A stretch of 64,000 nt of DNA from Bactericera cockerelli. Taxonomy: Eukaryota; Arthropoda; Insecta; Hemiptera; Triozidae. The first letter of the stretch is position 1; each line of letters starts with the position of its first letter. Below, piece by piece: positions 44,201 to 57,000 of this stretch. The position numbers and the translations under genes were made by a program. The notes beneath the pieces were generated by a model. It did no database searches, was not told the DNA's origin, and worked only from the letters and a program-made list of their open reading frames with translations. The stretch lies in the NCBI GenBank assembly GCA_024516035.1, contig CM044959.1, forward strand, positions 20,294,525 to 20,358,524, written 5' to 3'.

Positions 44201-47182
44201 TCGTATGAATAGTGCTCGGGTATGAGTCCCAAGTCTTTGAAATAATTTACCAGGCGAGGCAGAACAAACTTGATGGGAGGTGGCTTCTTTTTCCGTTTCT
44301 TCTTTTTGCTTGCTCCTGATTGGTCTGAAGTTTGGGTCGGAACGGGCCAGAAGCCGGGTCTGTCTGGCTCATCATTTTCATTCTGGTTGTTACAATACAC
44401 AAGCAGGGACATGGTGTTATAAGTTACGGGGATATCAAGGAACTGGTTGTTACAATACACAAGCAGGGACATGGTGTTATAAGTTACGGGGATATCAAGG
44501 AACTGGTTGTTACAATACACAAGTAGGGACATGGTGATATAAGTTACGGGGATATCAAGGAACTGGTTGTTACAATACACAAGTAGGGACATGGTGTTAT
44601 AAGTTACGGGGATATCAAGGAACTGGTTGTTACAATACACAAGCAGGGACATTGTGTTATAAGTTACGGGGATATCAAGGAACTGGTTGTTACAATACAC
44701 AAGTAGGGACATGGTGTTATAAGTTACGGGGATATCAAGGAACTGGTTGTTACAATACACAAGTAGGGACATGGTGATATAAGTTACGGGGATATGAAGG
44801 GACCCGGGTGAGGATAGTACTATTTACAATGGTTAAAAGAAGAAGGTAAAAGGAAGAAATGACAGATCTAACACAACAGGATACAAATGAGCTTGAGAAG
44901 AAGTCGAATCATGAGGACTTATTATTTGTAATATAAAGAGAACTATACACATATTATTTACCTAAATATTGCATGAATTTAATAATACATAACTGCATTT
45001 TCATTATGTCTTTGTGATATATGATGCGACGGGTAATTTCTAGCCTCTCCACCAGGTTTTAGTACGAAACAGTTTTTCTTTCACAGAGTACATTTTGCCT
45101 GAAAATTTCATGGCTGTTTGCATTCTATTAGTGTGTAATTTCTTTATCAAAACCCCCGAGGATGACTCGAAATTTTGCTTCTTTGTTCTTGTAGACTATT
45201 CATAACTAACGCCTCGCTATTTTCATCGTAGAAGATTAGACCATAGACATTTGCAACTTGCACCTAGCTGTTGAACTGTGTTTCGAGTTCTTCTTGGATA
45301 TCACACTCTAATATCATCAGCTAACCATGACTATGAGAAAATTATGATAATTACACTACTACCAAAACAAGTAAAAAGTTAAATACATGGCACACTAAAA
45401 AAGAAAGAAAAAAAAAAACAAATAGTACCTACATTAATCAGTTCAATGAAAGTCACAAGTTACGACACAAATCAGAGACCAATTTCTGACACCAAATTAC
45501 ATAAATAAAACAACACGGAAGCACAACTGTCATGCCGTTTTCCAATTATTGTACATAAATAACATTAAGCATGCTCTGACAAAACTCACAGGGAGGACAT
45601 TAAAAAAATGCGGAAGTAATAATATTCTAATCTGCTTTTGAGTCTGATTGTGTGGTTTCTAAGATATTCTATTTTACTTTCAAAGCGCCATTCACACAAC
45701 AGTCACATGTCGCAACATGCCCCATTTTTTTTCAATACAAATAATTATTTTATAGATTATATATTATGCAAAGGAAAATCCATCCCCGAAAATTGCATCT
45801 TAAATACAGATGCAATCATCTACCTTTAAGAAAAAACTTAGCAAACACAAGAAAAGATCCAAGATGATTTCTTTTTATTTAGATTTTGGTGTGACTAACC
45901 TAAAGGAATTGGGTCCTGAAGTATTCCTATAAGCACAGATTTCTACCCACCTTACTTTGATAAGACAGCATGTGTAGAGTTATGTACCCACCCTACTTGG
46001 ATAAGACAGCATGTGTAGAGTTGTAGACAGTACAAGGAAATACAGTAGATTACGAACTACTGTGTGAGCTGTGAGAGTATGTAGCTGAGTAATTTATCCC
46101 CACCTTCAGCACAAGATTTTTATATTTTGAAGGTCGGTATACCCTCGATATTTGTTGATGATGTTTATTTGTTAAAAGATAAATACATGGAAACTTGAAG
46201 AAAAAAAAATTGCATCGTATTTAGTAAGGATAAGGATATATTATTATAGTATGCTTTATTAGGAGGACAGAGTACAATGGTAACAGTATAAAATTAAGAA
46301 AAAACAAACAAATGACAAAATAAATAAGTAAAAAAGAAAATAACAATAATAATGTCCTACCTAAATGATGGGGTTATTGCCTGTGGCAATCTCTTCCACC
46401 CAAAAGGATAGGTCCGTGACTCACCTGCAGGGAGGAGGGGATGGAGCTGAGGTCCAGGGCGCCGTAGCCCCACTCACAGTACTCCCTGTTCAGCTCAGCC
46501 ACCTTGGCGTCAGCCTCCAGGAAGGTGATCCAGCACGAGATGCGTGGCTCCTGCAACACAATTTATTTATTTATTTAGAAACTCTTTATTAGTAAACATA
46601 TATAATATACAGACAAATAAATCAAATAATGGTAAAAATTAAATATAAAAATTGACAATATTAATAATATAAACAAGAAAAAAAAAGAAAAAAAATATAT
46701 ACATATGTCCTAACTAAAGGGCGGGGTTATTGCCTATGACAATCTCTTCCAACCAACTTTTACCAATAACAATCATCTGATGTAGGGGACTCTCCCACTA
46801 AACTTGAGAACACAAGACAACTCATCATGCTTATTGCACAGAAAGTATTTTCTGTCAATTTTTTAAACAGAAATTTTGTTTAAAAAAAAAAAAAACATGT
46901 TCAGTCAAATTGATTTGTTTTATCAACCGTCAACGGACACAATACATCAGCTCTTTCTTCATAGGAACCGACCTCGGTGGCTTGATCGATAAGGCGGCGG
47001 ACTTGTAACCTGGAGGTCGGTGGTTCAAGTCCCGGTTTCAGCGTAGATTTAGTAAAGCGAGTTAAGCAGTTGTGATATCACGAAAGTGATTAACACAAAT
47101 ATGATAACTTAAACTTATTTTTTCATAGGAACCTCCGAAAACAAATATTATATTTCCAAAGATATCCAGAAAAAATATTAGT

Positions 47183-47219
<37 letters not shown>

Positions 47220-50200
47220 AAATTGAAGAGTGAAACGTAATTAAGTATAATTTATTGAATATTCCCTAAGGTTTAAACAGCTGAATCTAGAAATCTAGAA
47301 TCTCGTCGCAGCTATTATTTTTCGTTTTTTTTTTTTTTTTGAATCAACCAACCAGAGACCTCGTAATATAAAACGACCAACACTTCACCAGAAAGAAACT
47401 AGCATTTAAATTTAAAACTCGATTATCACTATGGGGTAATCAGTTAATTTCTCCGTTAAGATTAAAGGATCTCTAGATAAAACTGCGATAACATTTGTGT
47501 TTGCAATAGCCACTTAGTGCCAGCCTTTGTGGCGTAATGGTTGTGACTACTGCCGTAGTCCAGAGAGCCTGAGTTCGATTCCTGGTTGGAGCAGACTTTT
47601 CGCACAGGAAAATCTGTTCCCTCCGAACATGTGAGGCTGGCAATTCCGGCCCTACCCAGGCTGGGTGAGGTTAATGTGGGTAGCTGGTACGATTCCCAGC
47701 GAATGGAGGGTAAAACTCCCGTCCTGTCTACCTCAAGTCAGGACGTTAAAACCAAATAGAATCAATGGACATGAAAGGAGCCTAGACATTGGATCAGGGC
47801 GTCCATATAATCCTCTCACCACCGTGACTTAGGTATCAATACCTATCTCACGGACACGGAATTATTATTATTATTACATATTATAGCCAGTTAGTCACAG
47901 TTCCTTATGGCATTAACTTCGCTCCGGATTACAAAACAATTGTAATTAAAAATTAATATTGATCTTTATTATTATTTTTTTTGTACATACTTCTAAGTTT
48001 TTTTTTAATTATTGTTATTAATTCTTTGTTGATGATTGTTTTGTAAAAATAAATAAAGTGTAAATAAATAAATAAATAATCCGCAATGGGTTGGTGTTGC
48101 TGCTCCACTACTCACCTTCGTGTTGTACTGGAACACCGTAGCGTTCACCGTGACATTATCGTACTTGTTGAGTAGCTTGTCCGTGCCTCTCCTATCCCAC
48201 ACCGGTAGCCCGGTTTGCGGATCAGTATTCACCGGTTGCACGCGGTAGAGAGACACGTAGACGCATTGAATGGGCAGCACGGAGTAGTCTCGCATCATGT
48301 ATTTGAGGTGACTGAATGGGGCGTAGTCAACAGTGCCGAAATCAAGAAACAGGAGCTGAAAGTAATAAAAAATAAACGGTGACTGAAAAAAAAAAAAAAA
48401 AAAAAAAAATTGAAAAATTCAATTGCATTACCTAAAATACTGATGTCATATGTGTGGTTGTATTTAATTTTACTTTTATGAAAATACAAATATACCTATG
48501 TTTAAAAAAATGAAGAGGAAAAAATAATGACAATTCTTTTTAAACCGACCTCCATGGCTCAGTGGTTAAGAGCATTAATTACTGACCCGGAGGTTGCGGG
48601 TTCGAATCCCAGCCGGAGAGGAAATTTTTGACCAAAATTTTCCGTGTCCGGAATGGTATGGATGTAAAGGTAAAGTGCCCTGAAGTAATGCGAAAGCGGT
48701 TCCGGGGCACACTTACCTTTTTAAAATTAAAAAATAAAAAAAAATCTTTTTAAAAATATAAAATGGGCCTCATTGGGCTTTTCAGAGTTTTCAGTCTGAG
48801 GCCCTGATTGGATCAATAAAATTATGCTGTTGATGAAAATTCCCACCATAACACAAACAATTGTTGAAATATCAGCATTAGAGTACACGGTTCGACGCCT
48901 TGCAACAAAGTGCACCAGCTGCATGCTATACGGAATGCGTTTAATAATAGGAGAATCGCTAACACGCAATTCATGGAACAAAAGAAAAAAATCGAGATAT
49001 TGGGATTTCGAATAAGGAGCGGAGTTCGGAAGGGTTGGGTGGAAGAGATTGCCATAGACAAAAAGACCGCCCTTTAGTTAGGACATATGTATAATTGTAT
49101 ATATATATGTATTTTTTTTCTTCTTGTTCATATTATATGTTGTCAATTTTTATATTTAATTTTTACCATTATTTGTTTGTATACAGGGTCTTCATAAAGT
49201 CTCACCCAGGCCTAGGTTTCTCGAAAACGACTCAGAATATCAAAAAACGCAAAAACCCGTATTCCTTTATATTTAGGGGGATTGATTTTCAGCCAATTTT
49301 TTTTTGCCTACACGGCCCCAGTCAGGCTGGGCATGGACCAACTTTAAAATCTTAAATAGAATGGTATGTCTTGTGGCATATTGTTTTAAAGGTCTTATTG
49401 AGAAAAGTGCATTACAATAAATTTCAGTGTGCTACGACTTACCGTTCTTGAGATACAGGGTCGGACGTCCTGCGTAATATCCCTATATTTTGACCTATAA
49501 CTCGTTAACCGTAAATTATGGAGAAAATTTTTCTTAATAATAATAACTCCTTATAGCAAGAACTTTCGAACAAGTTAAAATTTGATTTGTTTTTTCGTTA
49601 AATTTTTTTCGACTGTTCGTCCGGCTGGCTGACGAAACCGACCAGAAACTAACATCAACAGAGTATGTCGAGTTATAACTTGTTCGAAAAGTCTCATCAT
49701 AAGGAGTTATTATTAACAAGAAAAAAATTCTCCATAATTTACGGTTATCGAGTTATAGGTCTAAATATATGGATATTACGCAGAACGTCCGACCCTGTAT
49801 CTCGAGAACGGTAAGTTGTAGCACACTGAAATTTGTTGTAATGAAATTCTCTCAATAAGACCTTTAAAACAATATGCCACAAGACATACCATTCTATTTA
49901 AGATTTTAAAGTTGGTCCATACCCAGCCTGACTGGGGCCGTGTAGGCAAAAAAAATTGGCTGAAAATCAATCCCCCTAAATATAAAGGAATACGGGTTTT
50001 TGCGTTTTTTGATATTCTGAGTCGTTTTCGAGAAACCTAGGCCTGGGTGAGACTTTATGAAGACCCTGTATACAGGGTGGACCAAAAAAACGTTTACACC
50101 CGTTAATGGTAGATTACTGACGACATTTCTAGGACGGATCTGCAATCCGTTTTTTCGGATTCGCCTTTATAACTGCACAAAGTGATTTTTTGTAACTTTC

Positions 50201-51027
50201 TGAAAAAGTCCGACTTTGGCTTATTCTTCAGGTCAGAACTTTTTTCCTGTTTAAGATGAGTTGATTCTGAACATTTCTGCAGAAAGCCAACAAAATTTCG
50301 ATGTTTCTAGCTACACTACTTTGTTTTTTTACGGTTTGGTTTGGCATCTTTTTTGACACCTGAATAGAAAAAAAATTCTCATGTAAATTTTTTACACTTT
50401 GAAACACTCAAGATTTGCCCGAGCAAATTTTGGCACAGACATGGGCAAGTTTGATAAAAGTTGGCGGCCAACCCAAGGATGCTAAAAAATAATTTTACGA
50501 TTTTTTATCACGTGATCTTCTGGGTAAACAAACCAGGTAAGTCTCAAAAAATGATGTTCAAAATCTTAAAAGTGTTGACCGTGTAGGGTCGTCTTGTACT
50601 CAAAGAGTAATTAGCTATTTATGTCTGATAATTATTTTCCTTGGAATTAATTAAAGGCCAGTCAAATGAATGATTGTTTGTTTCTCGATGATAGTTTTCA
50701 AGCATATTTTTCTGCATTCTATGAAATATTATTTTTAAACTTCTTGAGTTTTTTTAGTACAAGTTACATTATTATAATTCGGATGCTGAAATGGCAGATA
50801 ATTATGCATTTAGCATATGGAGTTGCCAACAGGAACATTTGGGATCACGTGAAATACATAGTTTACGAAATCTGGTAGCAAGAATCCTGTTGGCATTCGA
50901 TGACCTGACAGAAAAACCTGGAATCTTCCGCAACATTCGACGGAATATGATGAAGAGGTTCAACCTTTGCATCCAGGAAGGTGGACGCCACTTCCAACAG
51001 TTCCTCTAAGGGAATTGAGAAGGGAGG

Positions 51028-51095
<68 letters not shown>

Positions 51096-54000
51096 AAGAG
51101 AGAGAGAGAAAGGCAAGAAGGTAGAGGGACAGTTCTGAGTTAGAACTAAGGTACTAAAGTCACCATTGGTTTCAAAAATTTGTGTGAGGAGAATCCATAG
51201 TGTGTACTATGGCTAAATAAAGAATGGCAACAGTCTTTTTTATTTTGTAGTCATGAATTTTTTGCTAGCTCTGGCGTTCGGACCGGGTGGACTAGTTTAC
51301 CACTGAGCTAATCGTGCGCGCCTAATCGTTTCTCATTGAACATACTAACACAAAAGGTTTTTTTTTTTTTTTAAATACCTTTTTGTTTATATCAAAATAG
51401 TATAAAACATAATAAAGACTGCAAAAGTTTATTAATTTTACAAAATATTATCCTGTTTTTTTCAAGACTTCTATTAAGAGTTGGCAATCGGTAAATATTT
51501 GTTATTTAATTAGTATTGTTTATGATAGAAGAACCTACCTACATATTTACCTGGATTTATTTCATAAACTCTATTTTCGTTTGGAAAATTCGTTAGTTTT
51601 TTTTTTCCCCCTCGTAGGGAAGCATGAGATAAACCATCCTTACATTATCAAGGCAGTCTCTCAGGGGCTTACATGAATAATAATTATGTGTATTGTGATA
51701 CCAATAGTATCTGATATAACTCAATTTACAGAGGGTTTTATAACCCAAAAACCCAAAGTTGTTGGTTTTACAACAGGTCAGATACAGGTATGAATAAAAT
51801 ATTCCATCAGATTTTTTTGATAATTAAAATAATATTGACCGCCGAGATTTGAACCTCGGTCATGCGTCTACCACTCTTAGCACTACTACATCTAGCTAAC
51901 ATCACTGACAATCTGAGTAGCACGAAATTTATCATTTGAATTTTCCTAAACTGGCTGATGAAGACATGTGAGACCGCGGTATTCAAATAAAGCAATGTAA
52001 ACAATTTTTGTAAACAATACAAGACGCCCTTACACAGTCTACAGCTAGAAAACTCTTAGGATTTTTGAAGAGTTTTTGGCAAACATCTAATAATTTTTCC
52101 CAGAAGATCACGAGATAAAAAATCGTAAAATTATTTTTTAGCATCCTCGGGGCGGCCGCCAACTTTTATCAAACTTGCCCATGTCTGTGCCAAAATTTGT
52201 TCGGACAAATGTCGAGTGTTTTATTTAGTAAAAAAGTTTTTTTGAGTGTTTTTTTCTGTTCAGGTGTAAAAAAATATGACAAACCAAATCGTAAAAAACA
52301 AAGTAGTGTAGCTAAAAACATCGAAATTTTGTTGGCTTTCTGCAAAAGTGTTCAGAATCAACTCATCTTAAACAGGAAAAAAGTACTGACCTGAAGAATA
52401 AGCCAAAGTCGGACTTTTTCGGAAAGTTGCAAAAAATCACTTTGTGCAGTTACGAAGGCGAATCCGAAAAAACGGATTGCAGATCCGGCCTGGAAATGTC
52501 GTCAGTAATCTACCATTAACGGGTGTAAACGTTTTTTTGGTCCACCCTGTATGTTCTACTAATAAAGAGTTTCTAAATAAATAAATAAAAATTCTTTCCA
52601 ATTTTTTACGGTATTTCGAGTTAGCGAGATGGAACATACCTTCACTCTCGCGTCGTCCATGACCCTCAGTATCTTGCACCGATGCCAGTCAGTCGCATTG
52701 TAGCGGGCCATACACACGTTCCCCCGCGTGATGTGCGCTCTCTCCATGTCTAGCTCCTCTTCGCCTAGCGCTGGGGAAGTAAACAATAATAATAATAATA
52801 ACTCAGTCTGTCTGGGGGACGTTAAACAGGGAGAAGTCCAGTGTCTCACTAGTGGACTATAAACAGAGAACAGACTAGCCAACCCTTACAAGCCAGGCTA
52901 GCTTGCAGTTTCCTAAGGGTTTAATGGCTTATAAAGAAAAGTCCAAGTCCTCATGATGGTTGATCGCACATAGAAATATGTGGTTCAGGACGAGCCAACT
53001 TTGAAATAAAGTTGGCTGGAGAACATCACTCACCCTCCAGCTGTAGCCAAGCTGGTTACAACAACAACAATAATAATAACTGACTTTGGTACCCACCTGC
53101 TAGTGTCTTCCAAAACCAGCAGATCGAAGGAGAGGATATCAGCTGAGAATCCCTGTCATAATAATAATAACGCGAGTCCACCAACTAATATCCTACCCGC
53201 ATTGTGAACAGAGCAACACCTGGAGAATTGATCAAAGACACAGGTCCACTCTTGGTGTAAAACACTTGGGCTGCTTCACACTCTCGAGAGAAGAAACCTT
53301 AGAGATAATAATAATAGTACCGCTTCATTTATACTGCCCAACATGGACTCATGAGTCCCATTATTCCAGGAATAAGTCCAAAACGTTCTATTATGTGGTA
53401 AAAATTCTAAATGGGAAGATTTGTCAATTCCCGGCTATGTTTCGAACCCACGATCTACGGATTACCAGAGCGACGCAGCGCGTTGACCACTAAGCTACTG
53501 AGACAGACGGGAAGGAAACAAGAGTTCAATACTACAATTTACAGTATATTTTGTCCACCCTTAGCTGCAAGATCATAGTTCAGCTATTCAGATTAAACAA
53601 ACTAGCCATTTTAGTTACAAATGAAAACAAACACATTCGATATCTTGATTACATCGGAAGTAATCTATAGTAACGCCTATACACACTTCAACAACACGTA
53701 GGCAGACGTTCTTTAAGGAGGCAATATTAAAATCGCAGAATTCTTGACTTTTTCAATACCAAACTTTAAGTAATATTTCACTAGTCAGTTTTAATACCTA
53801 CATAATTACAACACAAACCACTACATCTAAACTACACACAGAACACGAAAGCAGCCCAGAACATTGCTTCTGAAAGTCCAAGGGGTCAAAGAGCGCGTGA
53901 TTAATTAGCTCAGCGGTTAAGCACTCGCTTTCCATGCGCAAGGTCCCGGATTCGATCCCCCGTGCCGACAAAAATTTGTATTCTGAATTTGGTTACAATT

Positions 54001-57000
54001 GTTTGTAAGGGATACCTTCCGGTGCGCTCGTGTTGACCCAGCACCTAAATGGGAAGTATTGTGTCACTTCTCGCTGATCAGAGGGGAGGCATACTACGGG
54101 ATGGACAGGCTACAACTCAGACCACAAGCGTCTCCAGTAGCTCCTGTTTCATGGCTACAAAATAAAAAAAAGCTGTGAAACAATCATCTTAAATAAAATA
54201 AAAAAAAATTAAAAATACCCATATCAATCATTCCACCACCATCACACAACACATGGACACGGAAAGTAAAATACTTCAATATTCGGTTCACTTACCTTTG
54301 TACACTTCGTTCAAGTCGTCCATCATTTCATCAAGCGAGGTCTTATTGTTGGCTAGGATAGCACTCAGGTTGTGTGGGGACAGGCCATCTTGCAAGATAA
54401 TAGGAACCTCTTCATACTTGCTCACGTCTGGTAGTTTAACCTGGAATAAAATTCAAACCGTCGATACACACATTAGAAACATCGCGAGTTACAAGGAACT
54501 TTTTCAACTAACATACCAACGAAATGTATAGAAAATTCCTTCAGAATGATGTGCTTCGATTTTTTTTTATTTTTTTTTTATTTTATTTGTGTTAATAATA
54601 ATTCCGTGTCCATGAGATAGGTATTGATACCTAAATCACGGTGGTGAGAGGATTATATGGACGCCCAGATCCAATGCCTAGGCTCCTTTCATGTCCATTG
54701 ATTCTATTTGGTTTTAACGTCCTGACTTGAGGTAGACAGGACGGGGGTTTTGCCCTCCCTTCGCTGGGAATCGTACCAGCTACCCACATTAACCTCACCC
54801 AGCCTGGGTAGGGCCGGAATTGCCAGCTTCACATGTTCGGAGGGAACAGAATTTTCTGTGCGAAAAGTCTGCTCCAGCCGGGAATCGAACTCAGGATCTC
54901 TGGGCTACGGGCAGTACTTACAACCGTTACGCCACAGAGGCTGGCTTATTTGTGTTAATCAGCAGTTTCGTGATGTGACAATTACTTAAACTCGGTCTGT
55001 TAATTTTTTACCGAACATGGGACTCGAACGACCTTCAGGTTACAAGTTCGCCGCCTTATAGATTAAGGTACTGAGGTCGGTGTTTGCAAAGTCGGTATAT
55101 GTAAAGCTACTGAGGTGGGCACGAGTTTCAGTTCACACCCACAAGAAGCCCACATTTTTTGTATTAGCTTAGGGAAAGTGTTGCTTTGTAAACTATATGT
55201 ATATTGATTCTAAATAAAACAATTTATCTTATCTTATCGTATCGTATCTCACCTTGCTCAGCTGGTCCATCTTGAGCACATAGGTACTCTCGTAGTGGGC
55301 AATCTGAGGTTTGAGCAGTTCCCAGCCGGGGGGGATGGCGGGCAGGTTGTGTTCTGGCTGCAGATGGGCGTCCTTTGAGAGGGGGCGGAAAAACCTGCAA
55401 CACACGAAACACAGGGGTTATAATAATAATAATAATATCGCCTTATTTATACTGCCCGATCAGGACTATTAAAGTCCCATTATTCCAGCAGTAAGCCCAA
55501 GAAATATTATTATGTGGTAAAAATCACAAATGGGAGGATAACTTGTCATGTCCCGGCTGGGTTTCGAACCCACGATCTCTGGAATCTCTGGATTCACAGA
55601 GTGCCGCCTTTACCACTGAGCTACCGGGACATAGGGGTTCAGTGAGTGTGTGAGAGAGAGAGAGAAACAATTAAAATTTATTATTTTAACGAACTGCTAC
55701 AAAAATGTTGTTGCCTTTCGGACACAGCATTAAAATCAATCATATACATTTTATTAAAAGATTTTTTCCTCCTTTTCTTCTTTCTTAGTAAGGTTTCTAA
55801 GTACTTTTTCAAGTTCAACTTTGGTTTGAATATAAATGTTTTCTGTATTACCTATATGAAGGGTATCTTTCATAACTGTTAGACAAAGATCATCGAGTCT
55901 TCGCCGGTGTATATTATTAGTTATGAAAAATTGTTTAAGAATGGTGATGCTGTTCCTCACACGCCGGATTAGTTTCATCGCCATAAAGCTGTTTGTAATA
56001 TCCTCCAGATTTCTTTGTTCTGAATTCGATTAACCAATTTGATATTTAGAGCCGAACTATAAAACTAAGTTAAAATTAAGATTAGCAAGACCCTGCCTCA
56101 AATCGAGTTTCAAGCAATCACAGGGCACTATACCGCGTTTTCACTGATTTATCTTACTTTAATCCTGTTTTATAATTCGGTCCTATGTCGGCTGTTAGCG
56201 TAATGGGACTTCCTGTCTCGAGCCGACAGTCTAAAAAAAGCACTACTTCTTCTTCTTCTTCTTTTACTCTGTCTTATCCCGCTCAAGCAGGGTCGACGTT
56301 GTTCAACCTCATGGTTGAGGTTGATTGGTTTTGGCACATTTTTTTACGGCTGGATGCCCTTCCTAACGCCAACGATTCTATTTGATTTAACGTCCTGGAT
56401 TAGGACGGCGGTTTTACCCTCCATTCGCTGGGAATCGTACCAGCTACCCAGATTAACCCCACCCAGCCTGGGTAGGGCCGGAAAAAAAAGCACTACTATT
56501 CTATACCATACTATGTACTTACCACCGTGGTCCCACCTGCGTGACTCTGGCCAGTTTCTTGGCCACAGAGAAGTGGGCCACCACGTCCGTCCAGGAGAAG
56601 GCTGGGTAGTCCTGGAGGTTGATGGGCCGCTGGTAGTAGAGCTGGTACTTGGCCTTGAACTCGTCCAGGAAGAATCCATTGCGGCAGCGACGCAGGATCT
56701 TGAGCAGGGCCTCCTCTATTGCGGCCGGGATGAGATCCCGGTGCAGATATTTGGCCGGGATCTGGGGTGGTAATAAACAATATTCAAGCATGAACGGTGC
56801 TTTTCAAATAAAGGAATCCTCAATCAAGAGTACTGTTCTCTATGTGCGCGAACAGACTAGCCAACCCTTACAAGCCAGGCTAGCTTGCAGTTTCCTAAGG
56901 GTTTAATGGCTTGTACAGAAAAGTCCAAGTCCTCATGAGGGTTGATCGCACATAGAAATATGTGGTTCAGGACGACCCAACTTTGAAATAAAGTTGGCTG

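Larger units (their letters stand above)
50073..52549. mobile_element. 2477-bp Tc1/mariner-like element with about 455-bp inverted repeats
   Basis: Ends CAGGGTGGACC / GGTCCACCCTG, TA at 50071-50072 and 52550-52551. Arms 50073-50525 and about 52097-52549. The 1.57-kb interior holds a transposase tail (50791-51009), a GA microsatellite and a SINE F fragment. It abuts the previous foldback (TATA between). Confidence 0.82.

Noticed and set aside
44050..44772. A 240-codon open frame as a complete gene
   Set aside because: The upstream two thirds are intronic 60-bp repeats; only the T12 part is supported as coding. Kept as a finding on possible retention.
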